The notes beneath the pieces are model-generated. The model made no database searches and was not told the DNA's origin. It saw nothing but the letters and a program-made list of their open reading frames with translations. A stretch of DNA of 64,000 nucleotides, from contig CM043963.1 in the NCBI GenBank assembly GCA_014529385.2, positions 70,088,912 to 70,152,911 on the forward strand, in the 5' to 3' direction. The position numbers were made by a program, and so were the translations under genes. This stretch comes from Adiantum capillus-veneris (taxonomy: Eukaryota > Streptophyta > Polypodiopsida > Polypodiales > Pteridaceae). Shown here piece after piece: positions 46,441-58,098 of the stretch. The stretch's first letter is position 1. Each line of letters begins with the position of its first letter.

Positions 46441-48799
46441 TTACAATGGTCCTTGGCCAAAACCCATCATTTCTCTATGATCATGAAACTCTTTGCTCAC
46501 CTTTGGTAGAGGATGTTCTCTAAGGTTGTCACGATTTCTTTCATGGTTTACACAAACTGTGAGAAATTGGACAGCACGTTTACCATCTTTGCTACGTATC
46601 CTAGCATATGCTGAACCATCGTCCATTACCTTTGTTTCCATTCGAAATCCCACAATGTAGGGCTGTCCAAGGATGAGATGATATGAAGATGTATCCTGTA
46701 CAAAGAAGTTTTGGTCAATCTTTACATCACCTATTGTTACCTTCACACGTGGACATGCTGCATACAATTCACCGGATGAATTATTTGCCACTTTTACCAT
46801 CCAGCCATGATCTGTGTCCATCGGCCATTTGCACTTGTTGTAGAGACTCTTTGACATTATGTTTATTTCTGAACCATGGTCAATCAAGGCAACAAATGGC
46901 TCTTCAAGATCACCTACCTTGACCAAAGTTTCTGTAGTAGCCCTTGCCCAATGACTTCGTGAATAGTAACTCCTAGGAATATCTTCAACTTCTTCATCAT
47001 CATTTGAGAAATACACTTGCTTCACTCTCCCACTAGATTGGTAGCATCCTACCACAGCTCCAGTATTCTCCTTATTTTGCAGTTGCATCCCTTGTGTCTT
47101 TGAGGTTTCCCCTTCAACCTGTGGACGAGAAACTTCAGCAAGGGTTTGCCTCTTTCTCTTGATGATGTCAATGATCTCCTCATGGAATTCACGCTTTGCA
47201 ATGCCAAGAACTTCTCCCAGAGTAAACTCAATCTTGCTATTCAAGATCCTTTCCTCCAAGACTTTCTTTAAATCTGTAGCAACCTCAATATCAGATTGTA
47301 GTTTATAAGTTGGGCCTTTTGTCTTACCTTTCGTTGGCTCTTTCTTCTTTCCTGTTGTAGACTCCTCCATGAGTACTTCAGGTGGAGATGCCCCTTGTGT
47401 TGAGGGTGTTTGAGAAGGCATTGAGTCGCTTCTTCCCCCACTTCTAGCAGCTCTTTTTGATGGTTCTTCATCAGCATTCTCACGTCTGCGCTTCTCTTCT
47501 ACAATTGCCTCATTTTGTTGGCATTTTGTAATGTAGGCATGCACTGACAATGAGTCCACTGGATCATTCCATCCTGTTTCTAGACGTATGCAATCACCTG
47601 CTTCATGTAGAATCTCTTTTGTAAGCTTTCCCTTTTTAGCTAATTGCATGACATTTGGCCAAATTTGACCATGATGGTCACTCACCTCTTCATCACAAAA
47701 ATGTTCAATTTTTACTCCATAAGTAGCTGCCTCAACTGAAGAGGTGGCATGCTTGGTTGCCATATCTTCAACTAAGGTTTGCATTCCCCCCTTCCCAAAG
47801 TTAGTTCTCAAGGGTAGACCTGTCTCTCTTAAGTGGATTTTACCATCCTTAAAAAAGACAACATCTTTTGACAAAGCATCACTAAAATCATCACAATCCC
47901 TTCTTACATGGTTTGTACTATCACACCAAATACATCTATTAACAAACCCTTCTTTGGGCTGTTGTCTTTGCCTAGGAAGTGGCCCTGATGGTTGGCCTTT
48001 TTCTTCAAGCTTTGCAAACTTCACCTTCAAGTCACGCATTCCCTTCACAAGCTCATCTAGCATGGACTCATCAAACTTAGGAGCGATAAAAGTAGGCTTT
48101 ACCATTTTGTCAGAAGTTGAGGTGGAAGGACTTGTAGTGTTTACTACCATCTTGTTCCTTCTTCTTTGTCGTTTGGCAAGCAGTGAGACAGCACCTTCAA
48201 CCTCATTCCAGTCGGTCTTTAGTCCTTGCTCAGCATCTTTATCTTCAAGAAGAAGCTCCAAATTTTCTTGAAACTCTTTACCTGCAGCTTGTAAGAAAAG
48301 ATCTGTCTTCTCTGCATCTAGTGTGGCCCTTTTTGTCCTAGTGAGTTAGCTCTGTTATTGATAGTCCTTGCTTTGGCTTGACTACCCATTCTAAGAATGT
48401 CCTTTTGGTCACTCTCTCCGAGTCCTCCATGAAATATTCCTCCTTTAAAGCTACTTTGAGTTCTTCCCAATTTCTCCCATGCCCATCTTTAATTGCCCTA
48501 ACATGCTCCCTAATTTCTGGAGCAACAACTAGCTCAAAGCTTTGAATCATCTCACCTTCTGACACGTGATGCAGCTCCATCTCCTTCACATACTCGCGTA
48601 AGTACTTAGTTACATCTTTGCCATTGAACTGATCCATTCTGTTGACGACCTCTTGTATGGCATTCGTTGCTGAAATCTCCCTTCTTTCAGTAGCATGTTG
48701 TTGTTGCATGAACATTGCAAATGCTTGAAACATTTGCATTGTTGCTGGGTCAAAATGCATACCCTGTTGCTCAACATGATCACCCATGGTTACCCACAA
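46441..48799 (-). pseudogene. gag: E2 gag and protease
   Basis: The gag start at 48799-48338 includes MGDHVEQQGMHFDPATMQMF, FNGKDVTKYLREYVKEMELH and EWVVKPKQGLS, which read as a retrotransposon gag core. The next open frame (48261-46441, 606 residues) has a basic segment, a zinc knuckle CIWCDSTNHVRRDC (CX2CX4HX4C) and VFFKDGKIHLRETGLPLRTN. A Ser/Pro-rich linker follows, then a retropepsin-like domain at about 46930-46600 (VALIDHGSEINIMSKSLYNK, then HLILGQPYIVGF). The gag is followed directly by RT. Knuckle and protease surroundings also fit the fungal-like lineage. Confidence 0.75.
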
Positions 48800-49319
48800 A
48801 CTCTCACCCTAGCAGTTTTGCGTCGGGTTTATTTATATTAAGGGGTGTTCGGCAATAGGCAGTTCACATTACGATGATGAAGAGGATGTAATGGCAGATT
48901 CCTGCAATATTAAGGAAGTGTAGAATGTTTTGTCAACACTATTGTCTTCATTCTCTTTTTGTATTCTCATCAATGTAGTATTCTAAATGCATAATGGAAG
49001 CAACGAGTCTTTCCAGAGTATGTCTGCGAGTCTGTAGTGAAGTTTGTAGCGATGGTGGAATACTCTAAATGTTCAGAGTGTTTTTCAGAGTTTAATGATG
49101 CTTAAATGGGAGAGTTAAGGGCAGTAATACACTGGCGATCACGGTGTTGGTAACGTGTGTTCATGGTCGAAGTTACTCTCTTCTGTGAGAAGGTGGAGTG
49201 CCACGATGAAGTGGAATCGAAAAGGCATCGGTAGTTATTATGACAGTTTGGTTTTGAAGAGGTCAAGTGCCATTGGATAATCAGTTCTGGATAATTTACC
49301 ATAGCCATCACATTCTTAT
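48800..49319. other. Unassigned junction between E2 and E4
   Basis: No gene is visible. It should contain the E2 leader or 5' LTR remnant and the 5' end of E4, but I cannot find LTR ends, a primer site or a copy of the left E2 LTR. On the minus strand a TATAAATA box lies at about 48829-48836, only about 45 bases ahead of the E2 gag ATG. Confidence 0.4.
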
Positions 49320-50620
49320 TTGACAAGGTTGGCTGCGAGGCAGCGGGAGTTACAGCAACAAGAGGAACAACGTGAAGCGGGACAGGAGAATTGTGAAGAC
49401 AGAGGTGTCCAAATTGACAATTTGAAGCAAGCATCAGAGCCGAGTACAGAGGATTTAGAGGACATTGAGCAATATGGGGGAATTTTCAATGAGGCTGAGG
49501 AGAGTAGGTCATTAGACCCAAGATATGTTGGAGGTGAAGTGTTGCAGCAATTGTTTCTGACAAGGAGAAGATTAGAATATGACCCTCTGGGCATTGGCGA
49601 AAATATTCCACGGCAACCAGTAATACCGGGATCATCATCATCATCCTCAGCAGGGCAGTTATCTCCAAATCCGCAAAGGAATATGGCGGCAGCGGCTAGA
49701 GCAGATTTACGCGTCAAGTTCGGGACCTTCTCAGGGAAATCCAGACAGGACCCTGATTGCCACGTAGCTCAATTTGAGACAAGATGGTAGGCCAGAGGAT
49801 TTGACGGAGTATAAGATGCAGCAGCCAAAATGCGACAATTCTACGTGAGATTGGAGGGGAAAGCCATGCAGTGGTTGAGTAATTTCAATGTGGGACATTT
49901 TGTGGATTATGATGCATTGAGAAATGCATTTCTGAACAGATTCCGAAAGGAGAAGACACCAAATGATGTGCTTAATAAAGTGAAGAACATTAAGCAGAAG
50001 AAAAATGTTTGTTGAGGATTATACTCAGAGGTATAATCAGTACCTGAATAGGATTACCTATGCAGAGAGGCCTACAAATGAAATGTTAGCCAGATATTAT
50101 ATGAATGGGTTGCGGAAAGAATTGTGGAATGCAGTTGCAGGTGTTGATGTTGGAGCAGGATTGGATAATTTGATGGAAACTGCCACAAGGGCAGAGAAGA
50201 GGTTTGGAGTTGTTAACCCAGGTTCCCCTAAAAAGAAGTCCAAAAAGAATAAGAAAAGGGTAAAAAGAAGAAGAGATCAGTAGATGACAGTAGTGAGGAC
50301 GAGTCAGATTCCGATTTAGATTTGGATATGAATACAGATTCAGATTCAGATTCAGATTCTGGTAGAAATTCAGACTCCGATGAGAGTTCAAACTTAGATT
50401 CTGATTCAGAGAAGGAGGACAAGAAGAGGAAGCATAAGAAGAAGGGTAAGAAGAAGGCCAAAGGGAAGTTTAAGAGTAGTACAGTGGAAATGATGGTAGA
50501 GAAGAAATTGAAAGAGTTGGGTGTCAAGCCGGAGTCATCTACCAGGAAGCTCCATTGTGACATTTGTGGAAAAGATGGTCATGTTACACCTAATTGTTGG
50601 TATAATCCAAATTTTTGAGG
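49320..50620 (+). pseudogene. gag: E4 gag with acidic Asp/Ser tract and zinc knuckle
   Basis: After a Gln/Glu-rich start, the gag core reads VKFGTFSGKSRQDPDCHVAQ, LEGKAMQWLSNFNVGHF, then VEDYTQRYNQYLNRITY and MLARYYMNGLRKELWNAV. A strongly acidic Asp/Ser repeat (about 50288-50410, partly a GATTCA microsatellite) is followed by a Lys-rich run. A CX2CX4HX4C knuckle, CDICGKDGHVTPNC, lies at about 50558-50600. The domain order is typical of Ty3/gypsy gag. Fossil; several breaks. Confidence 0.8.
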
Positions 50621-51380
50621 ACCAATTCCAGAGAGGATTCAGCAGAAGATTCATCAAAATTTGGCACAAGCAAGTGGAGTCTTTCCGAATACAGGTGGAC
50701 AATAGATGGTATTTAATAATCTGGGATGAGAGAGAAATCAGTAGCCATTCTCGGGGTGGAGATCACCTTTTAATCAGAATCGACCATTTCGAGGAAATTT
50801 CAATCAAGGATTTCAACCAAGGTTTGGAGGATATCAGAATTTTAGGCCATGGGGAGGAAATTGGAATCAGCAGCAAAACTGGCAGCAGCCACACAGGGGT
50901 GGCAAAAACCACAAAATTGGAATCCACAAGGGTGGAATCCGCAAATAGGGAATGCGTAGGTACCACAGTTGCCTGCACCACCAGCACAACAGGCAGCAAC
51001 AAAGGAAGTGGCTCAGAGCAATTTAGTTGGTGTTGAGGTTTTTCTAGATCACGAAGCGAATATGGTTTCGGTAGATTGTTATTTAGAATGTAGTCCTTCA
51101 AAGGATATGTGGGAAGATTTGGATAGTTTGGCAGTCACATGTTCAAAAGCACGTCTTAATCCACCTCTGGATTGGGAGGAGCAAAGAGATGTAAGAGATG
51201 AAGCAGTTGAGGAAGTTCAGAAGTTGGGTCCTAATGAGACAATTTCTAAAAAGATGCAAAGCAGATGCAGAAAGTGGTCAATTCTGAATTACCATCAGCA
51301 ACATTGTTTGAAGAACTGCTAAATACTCCTATGCACTTTACATTGGATCAGTTGCTTTCGCTGGTACCAATTTTCTGAGA
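50621..51380 (+). other. E4 gag tail and linker to the protease
   Basis: Decayed coding sequence rich in Gln, Asn, Gly and aromatic residues. I recognise no domain. Confidence 0.45.
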
Positions 51381-51381
51381 T

Positions 51382-51921
51382 ATGTTTTATTCTGCAACCA
51401 AGATGACAAAAGTCCTCATGACTTCAAATGCATTGGAGAAATCAATTGGGAGTTATCAAATTAATCCAGATGATGTGGATTTCACTATACCAACTGTGCG
51501 GCTCGAGTTTGATGGCTGTGTGTTTCTAGAAGTTATGCTGGATGGTGGATTCGGGGTGAATATTCTGTCAAAAACTGAACTTCAAAAGATGAAAAATGTG
51601 AAGTTGGAGCTTGCACCATTTCAAGAGCGGATGGCGGACCAACGGAGAGTGCAGCCTATTGGAATGTTGAGATGCCAAACTCTTAAAGTGCATGGATTGT
51701 CTTTTACTGCAAATTATGTGGTGCTGAAGATGCAAGATGTTGGTAATGCTTATTCTATGTTGTTGGGTAGACCACGGTTTAAGTCAGCAAAGCTTAAACA
51801 GGATTGGGAAAAGAATGAAGTCATTTTGAAGAAGGGTAAAAAGTCAATGAGGATTCCGATGAGTTCCAAGAAGCAGTTGTTGACATCAATGAAACCAATG
51901 TTGGCTCAGACTATAATTTAG
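51382..51921 (+). pseudogene. pol: E4 retropepsin-like protease
   Basis: This open stretch of 179 residues has the active-site loop EVMLDGGFGVNILSKTELQK, the flap-side region RRVQPIGMLRCQTLKVHG and the second conserved strand with AYSMLLGRPRF. It is close in form to the E1 protease (ILDGGAHVNIL), supporting a common lineage for E1 and E4. An acidic and then Lys-rich linker (51922-52304) leads to RT. Confidence 0.75.
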
Positions 51922-52304
51922 CTGAGGAAGTTGAAGATGATGAGGAAGCATGTTTTATAGAGGCTAATCCTACAATGGTTCCAGTGTTTGAAGTGGATGT
52001 TGTGAAGATTGTTGAGAAGTATGTGACTCAGGGAGATTTGAAGAAGTCAACTAATAAGTTGGCTTCTTCAACTTATTAGTTGAAGAAGTCAACTAATAAG
52101 TTAGAAGTAGCAGATGTAGATCTAAAGTCAGGCAAGAAGTTAGAGACGAAGCCACAAATTGGTCCCAGTAGTGCAAAAAAGGATCAAGATAATTCAAAAG
52201 GGGATATTGCACCAAAGGAGGCAATCCTCAGAGCAAAGTTTCTTTATGATAAATTGATGGAGAAGGTTTCCAGAGTCAAAGAGGATGATTTGTAGGATCT
52301 TGAT

Positions 52305-53911
52305 TTGAGATCTCAAGGGAGTCCTGAAGTTGTCAAAATAAGTGTTCATTTGGATGATGTATTTAAGGAAGAATTGAAGCAGTTGTTGACAGAGTTTATT
52401 GATGTTTTTGCTTGGGATTATTCTGATTTTAAGGGCATGGATCCGGATGTGTATAAGCACAAAATCAACTTGAAGGAGGATGCAGTTCCAGTGATTCAGC
52501 AGAGATATAGAATGAACCCCAATTATGCTAGGCAGGTTAAAGAGGAGTTGGACAAGCTTCTCCAAGTGGGATTTAGAGTTCCAATTGATCAAGCAGAATG
52601 GTTGTCACCTATAGTGGTGGTTCCCAAGAAGTCAGGAAAGATCCATGTTTGTGTGGATTACAGGAAGTTGAATGCAGCAACCATTGCAGGTCCATTCCCA
52701 TTGCCATTTGTGGATTCAATCTTGGATGATGTAGCAGGACATGAGATGTACAGTTTTCTTAAATGATTTTCAGGGTATAATTAGATTCGGATGGCGGATG
52801 AGGATGTAGCTAAGACAACATTTATTAATGAGTGGGGAGCTTTTGCATACACAGTGATGAGTTTTGGATTGAAGAATGGATCCCATTTTTACTCAAAAGC
52901 AACATTTAAAACATTTGAACCTTATTTGACAAAGTTCATGAGGATTTTTATGGATTATTTTTTAGTATTTTGTGAGAAGATTAACCATTTGGAATATTTG
53001 AGGAAATGTTTGGAGAGATGCCGATTGTTTCGGATGTCTTTGAATCCATATAAGTGTGCAATTGCATTCCAAAGAGGGAAATTGTTAGGGAATATCATTT
53101 CTAAAGAAGGGATTTCCATAGATTCAGACAAGATCAGTGCAATTCAGAAGGCAGTAGCACCTGTTAATGTGAAGGAGATTTCTAGGTTCATGGGACATAT
53201 TAAGTGGCATAATCGGAATTTGAGGTATTTGGCAGATGTCAGTGCACCTTTGACTCATTTGACAAAGAAGGATATTGATTTTATCTGGGGAGATGCTCAG
53301 GAAAAGGCTTTTCAGTGTTTGAAAAAGATGTTAGTGGTATCACCTATTATTCAACCTCCAGATTGGCAGTTGCCTTTCCATGTGTTTGTGGATGCAACAG
53401 ATATTGCAGTAGGAGCGGTGCTGATGCAGGAGAAGATCTGCAGATGGTTCAAACCAGTATATTATGCAAGTCGGATGTTGAAACCGGCTGAGAAGAACTA
53501 TACTGTTACGGAGCGTGAGGCTTTAGGGGTGTAGTTTGCCTTGGAGAAATTTCGACATTACTTTTGGGGAATAAAGTGGTTTTCCATCTGGACCATCAAG
53601 CACTTATCTTCTTAGTTAAGAAGCCAAAGCTGGAGGGTAGACTTGCCAGATGGATGATTTTGTTGCAGGAGTTTGATTATACAGTGTTGCATACACCAGG
53701 GAATCAACATGCAGTGGTGGCGGATTATCTTAGCAGATTGGAGCATTTTGAGGAGACACCAAGAGTGTCAGATCAGTTTTTCCAGATGCGGATTTGTTTT
53801 CTATACAGGGGCATAATTTTGACAATTGGTATGACCAAATGTTGCAGTTTTTGGGAGATGGAGTGTTGCCTTCTAATATGTCATCAGATCAAAGGAAGAA
53901 GTTTGCATTGA
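52305..53911 (+). pseudogene. pol: E4 reverse transcriptase and RNase H
   Basis: RT motifs are VFAWDYSDFKGMDPDVYKHK, WLSPIVVVPKKSGKIHVCVD, AFAYTVMSFGLKNGSHFYSK, a catalytic region around RIFMDYFLVF, and GNIISKEGISIDSDKI. RNase H shows FHVFVDATDIAVGAVLMQEK, YYASRMLKPAEKNYTVTERE, FHLDHQALIFLV and NQHAVVADYLSRLEHFE. These are canonical Ty3/gypsy domains of the plant Tat/Athila side. Fossil, with several breaks across the stretch. Confidence 0.85.
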
Positions 53912-53989
53912 GGAGTAGGCAATTTCTGATTATTGCTGGAGCATAGTATAGAAAGGGAGCATATCAGATCATCAGGAAATGTGTGCCTG

Positions 53990-54928
53990 ATGATGAGCAG
54001 AAAGCGGTTTTACAGGAAGCCCATTATGGAACAACATGAGGACATTTTTCTGGAGAAATAACAGGGAGAAAGATCATGCAAGCTGGCTTGTGGTGGCCAT
54101 TGTTGCTCAAGGATGCACATCAGTTTTCAAGGGGATGTTTGCAATGTCAAAAGATTGGACAACCTACTTCAATGGATAGGATGCAGGATCACCTAGTTTT
54201 ACCACTTGAACCATTTCAAACATGGGGATTAGATTTTGTTGGGCCAATATCATCGAAAGCTAGCAGAACAGGAGCAAGATACATTTTGGTTGCAACAGAC
54301 TATGCTACCAAATGGGTGGAAGCAGTATTTTTGAGGGATAATAAAGCAATAAGCGTGGCTAGATTTTTGTATACAAACATTATGACAAGATTTGTATGTC
54401 CCATTGAGTTAGTGTCAGATCAAGGTGTGCATTTTTTGAATTCAGTATTTTTTAAGTTGACAGCTACACATATGATTTTGCACAAGAAGTCAACTCCATA
54501 TCATCCGCAGGCAAATGGTCAAGCTGAGAGTACAAACAAGGTGCTAGTGAGAATTCTAAAAAAGATTATCTCAGAAAATAGAAAGGATTGGGATGACAAA
54601 TTGGATTCAGCTTTATGGTCATTTCGTACAACATATAAGGTTGCCACAAGGATGACACCTTTCAAATTGGTTTATGGGATTGAGGCTGTTGTTCCCATGG
54701 AGTATGTGATTCCAAGTCTGAGATTGGTAGTTCAAAATAGGATGAGTCCTAAGGATTCTGTATTGCATAGACAGAGGGAGTTGTTGAAGTTGGAAGAGGA
54801 TCAGATTCATAGTGCATATGCAGCAGATATTGGACAAAAGAGACGACAAGTTTGGATGACAAGGCAGGTTAAGTTCAAAATTTTTCAGAAGGGTGATTGG
54901 GTAATGTTGTACAATTCCAAGTTGGGAA
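53990..54928 (+). pseudogene. pol: E4 integrase, left part
   Basis: The zinc region (EAHYG, GHFSGEITGRKIMQAGLWW, CLQCQKIGQ) is followed by the catalytic core: WGLDFVGPISSKASRTGARY, ATDYATKWVEAVFL, ELVSDQGVHFLNS and ANGQAESTNKVL, then VYGIEAVVPMEYVIPSLRL. The C-terminal domain starts (KIFQKGDWVMLYNSKLG) and is cut at 54928 by E6. It resumes at 58291. Confidence 0.85.
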
Positions 54929-55120
54929 TGAAGGAGTACGAGCGGAAGTGCGACACGAGAGAGAGTGCGAGAAGAAGAGCACAATGATATGGTGAACTCG
55001 CTCTACTGTAAAATGTAGAGCATAGTGAGTTCTTATTAGGTTTTAACAAAAGAATATATGTACATACCTGGCGGCCCGCCCACTTACCTGGGCGACCACA
55101 TTGGGCTTTATACCCCAACA
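54929..55120 (-). repeat. E6 3' LTR (left, 192 bp)
   Basis: Plus-strand ends are TGAAGGAGTACGAG and TATACCCCAACA. The adjacent 55121-55135 read on the minus strand gives CTTGAAGTGGGAGGT, the polypurine tract. Confidence 0.93.
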
Positions 55121-55251
55121 ACCTCCCACTTCAAGTCCAATGTGGTACTTTAAGTGTGAGAGAAGCTACTATACAAGATAATATACAAGAGATGTAGAGA
55201 AGTGATGTACTACCCTACACCTAACTGCTTGCGAAAATGCGCAAAGCTCTC

Positions 55252-56454
55252 TTAGGGAAGTCCTTTTGTAAGTAGAACAACAGGATTTTTTGTGGTGTGA
55301 ACTTTGACAAGCTGAAGCTGCTTATCCTTGAGCGTTTCCCTGATGAAATGATACTTCACATCCACATGCTTTGTCTTTGAGTGATAAACTGGATTGCGAG
55401 CCAATTGTATAGCACTTTGACTATCACAATATAACAGAGGCATCTCTTCTTTGATTCCCAAATCTGTTACTAGTCGATTAAGCCAAATTGATTCTTTGCA
55501 TGCCTCTGATGCTGCAACATATTCGGCCTCTGTAATAGACTGACTAACACAATCTTGTAATCTAGAACGCCATGATACTGCTCCACCAGCCAATGTAAAG
55601 ACATACCCTGACGTAAACCTTCGGTTGTCTATGTCACCTGCATAATCTGAGTCTGTAAAACCCTTTACACTTGGCTTGACTCCCATAGCATATACACATA
55701 CTTTTTGTAGCTTTCAGGTATCTCAATATTCCTTTCACTGCCTCCCAATATTTCTTGCCTGGGTTTGACATGTATCGACTTACTACTCCCACTGCAAATG
55801 CAATGTCTGGGCGAGTAGCAATCATTGGATACATCAAACTACCCACTGCAGACGCATATGGAATCTTATCCATTTCAACCTATTCTTCCTCAGACACAGG
55901 AAAATCTTAAGTTTCACATATGGTGGCAATGGAACACTCAATGCCTTTCCCTTCTCCATATTGAAACGGTGCAAAACCTTGTCAATATACTCTGTTTGAG
56001 ATAACCAAATCAACTTCTTTGATCTGTCTCTCTCAATGCTCATACCAAGTATATGACTTGCCTCACCCATGTCTTTCATGTCAAACGATTTTGCCATCTT
56101 TGACTTCAAAGCTGAAATTTCTTCCAAGTGCTTGCCAGCAATCAATATGTCATCCACATACAAAATAAGGATCAGCCAACTACCATCCTTAGCCTTCTTT
56201 GTATATAGATAGTGATTGAACTCACTACATTTGTAGCCTTGAGAAAGCATAAACTTGTGGAACTTATGGTACCATGCCCTTGGTGATTGTTTTAAGCCAT
56301 AAAGACTCTTTAACAATTGGCATACCAAATCTTCCTTGCCGTTCTCAACAAACCCTTCTGGCTGCTGCATGTAAATTTCCACATCTAAATCACCATGCAA
56401 GAACGCTGTCTTGACATCCATTTGGTGCAACACCAAATCTAATATGGCAACCAA
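55252..56454 (-). pseudogene. pol: E6 reverse transcriptase and RNase H
   Basis: Minus-strand Copia RT motifs are HQMDVKTAFLHGDLDVEIYM, QPEGFVENGKEDLVC, SLYGLKQSPRAWYHKF and the catalytic LILYVDDILIAG, then GEASHILGMSI. The RNase H side follows with YASAVGSLMYPMIATRPDIA, FTDSDYAGDIDNRRFTSGY, EAEYVAASEACKE and CDSQSAIQLARNPVYHSKTK. All are standard plant Copia signatures. Fossil with few breaks. Confidence 0.9.
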
Positions 56455-57016
56455 TGCAAGAAAGCAGACTGCCTTCTACACCTGCTATGGTCAAACCATC
56501 TGGAGGTGCAGAATTACTCAAAGCTGTGCAAAAAGTGTCCCAACTTTTCGGCAATGTGATCAATAGGAACATAGCTCTAACAGGTTCATCAAACTTGACA
56601 CCTTGAGCTAACAACTGACTGTAGATGGTGTTGAATTCATTCAGATGATTGGACATAGGGGTCCCTTCTTTCATCTTCAAGTGAACAAGCTTCTTAAGCC
56701 AGTATACCTATGAAGCTGCACTCTGCTTCTCATAAAGATCACTCAGCTTTGTCCATGCTTGATAAGCCGACATCTCGTCTGCTACATTGAAGTAAATGCT
56801 TTCTGCCAAAGTCAGCATAATGGTAGAAAGTGCCAATTCATCCATTTCGCTCCATTCATCTTCGTCCATATCTTCTGGTTTTATCCCCTTGAGCTTTATA
56901 GGTTTTATCTGCTTCTTTTGTACCAACACTTGCCAAATCTGCTTCTTCCACAATGGGAAATTAGTTCCATCTAGCTTCTTGATATTATAAAGAGCAGTGT
57001 CCTGTGATCCAGCCAT
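56455..57016 (-). pseudogene. gag: E6 gag
   Basis: It starts MAGSQDTALYNIKKLDGTNF on the minus strand, followed by PLWKKQIWQVLVQKK, AYQAWTKLSDLYEKQSA, HLNEFNTIYSQLLAQGVKF and LITLPKSWDTFCTALSN. This is a plant Copia/UBN2-type gag of normal order. No zinc knuckle is visible before the RT region begins. Confidence 0.85.
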
Positions 57017-58084
57017 AACTACGCTTCACAGTAGTTTACTTTCCTAGGCAAAATTCGACAGAGTTTCCCCTGTAAACTGTCCTCTGAACCACTATCAACA
57101 TGTCAAATGAACCAAGAAAGCTTCAGATTCTGCAAAAATTTCGGCAGAGTCTCCTTTGTAAAATGGCTATGGTGTACTAAAAAACAGACCAAAAACAGCT
57201 CAAAAAACCACTGTCTCTCTAACACTGTAAGCTGTGGGTAAACCTTTCCTGTAGCTGTACTGTCTCTCACTGTCCAGTCATTGTCCTGTAAGCATAGACT
57301 ATGACAATGCCTCAACGGCAGTAAAGCAAAGATGCAATCCCAACTGTCTAACTCACAATCAATACATCCTAACCGCCTATCTAAGGGTGCTCGAGGGATC
57401 GCTCCAAGACCTGTATCACCGAAAGGATCTCAACATTCGAGAATCCCCCAGCTCAATAAAACCTCACTCGACCCTCAAAAAAGGCTGCAGTAAATCTGAC
57501 AGTACATAGAATTTCCACAAAGTCATACATCCACAAATTTCTCACGGTATGCTGTAACCACTGTGGCGGTTGTTTGCTGCGTGACTCACAGCTAGCAAAC
57601 CCTCAACAGACATACATCATCGCTGACAATACATCCCATGTGGAAGTACCTACAATGTTAGGATGAAATCTGGAATAACAAGCAGCAAACACAAGCTACC
57701 TGATGAACTAGTGGATGTCGCCTACAGTCTATGTATAGGTGCGCCCGTGTCGTATGTGACACGCCTCCAAGAACTGTAAGCCGTCCTTCGTTGTGTAGAT
57801 AGCCACAAATTAGCACTCTGGAAGTGCAGATATCCTCAGCACTTGCATTCGTAGGCCGAAACCCCAAATTTGCACCGCCAAGGCCACGTAGTCGAAAATG
57901 GACTGCGCAGATCTTTGTCGAAGCCGAACGGTGGCCGAGATGACCTCAGAATGAAATTCTGAGAATACCTAGCCCTTGGGCCTCCCCACAGGAATTGGGG
58001 CCGTGTCTTCGCCTGTCGAATCTCACTCCAATCTGAGCAGGTGACTCTGGCTACCTGCAAATGCTACCCCGAGCCTCGATCTGA
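57017..58084 (-). other. E6 leader, no gene seen
   Basis: About 1.06 kb lies between gag and the primer site. It is long for a Copia leader. Two imperfect repeats sit near 57048-57085 and 57135-57165 (TTCGACAGAGTTTCCCCTG against TTCGGCAGAGTCTCCTTTG). I see no supportable ORF or known domain. Confidence 0.55.
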
Positions 58085-58096
58085 GCTCTGATATCA
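58085..58096 (-). other. E6 primer-binding site (initiator-Met type)
   Basis: The minus strand reads TGATATCAGAGC two bases after the LTR, one difference from the TGGTATCAGAGC site typical of plant Copia elements. Confidence 0.85.
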
Positions 58097-58098
58097 GT

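Larger units (their letters stand above)
23826..48799 (-). mobile_element. E2: Ty3/gypsy element of an unusual fungal-like lineage, split by E3
   Basis: The visible E2 parts are 23826-26203 (integrase, RNase H, end of RT, polypurine tract) and 45228-48799 (start of RT, protease, gag), all minus strand. Between them lies E3 with the target duplication AGATC. Order and motifs fit Ty3/gypsy. RT reads TLPQGATNSVA and PFIDD, and RNase H reads YPQIKRELWG. These are not typical of plant Tat or chromovirus elements; they resemble elements I know from basidiomycete fungi. It is long and open in large parts, with perhaps three to five breaks apart from E3. The 5' LTR was not found. Confidence 0.75.

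Noticed and set aside
47744-48271. 175-residue plus-strand open frame
   Set aside because: Lies antisense to the E2 gag, whose domains are clear; no independent signature.
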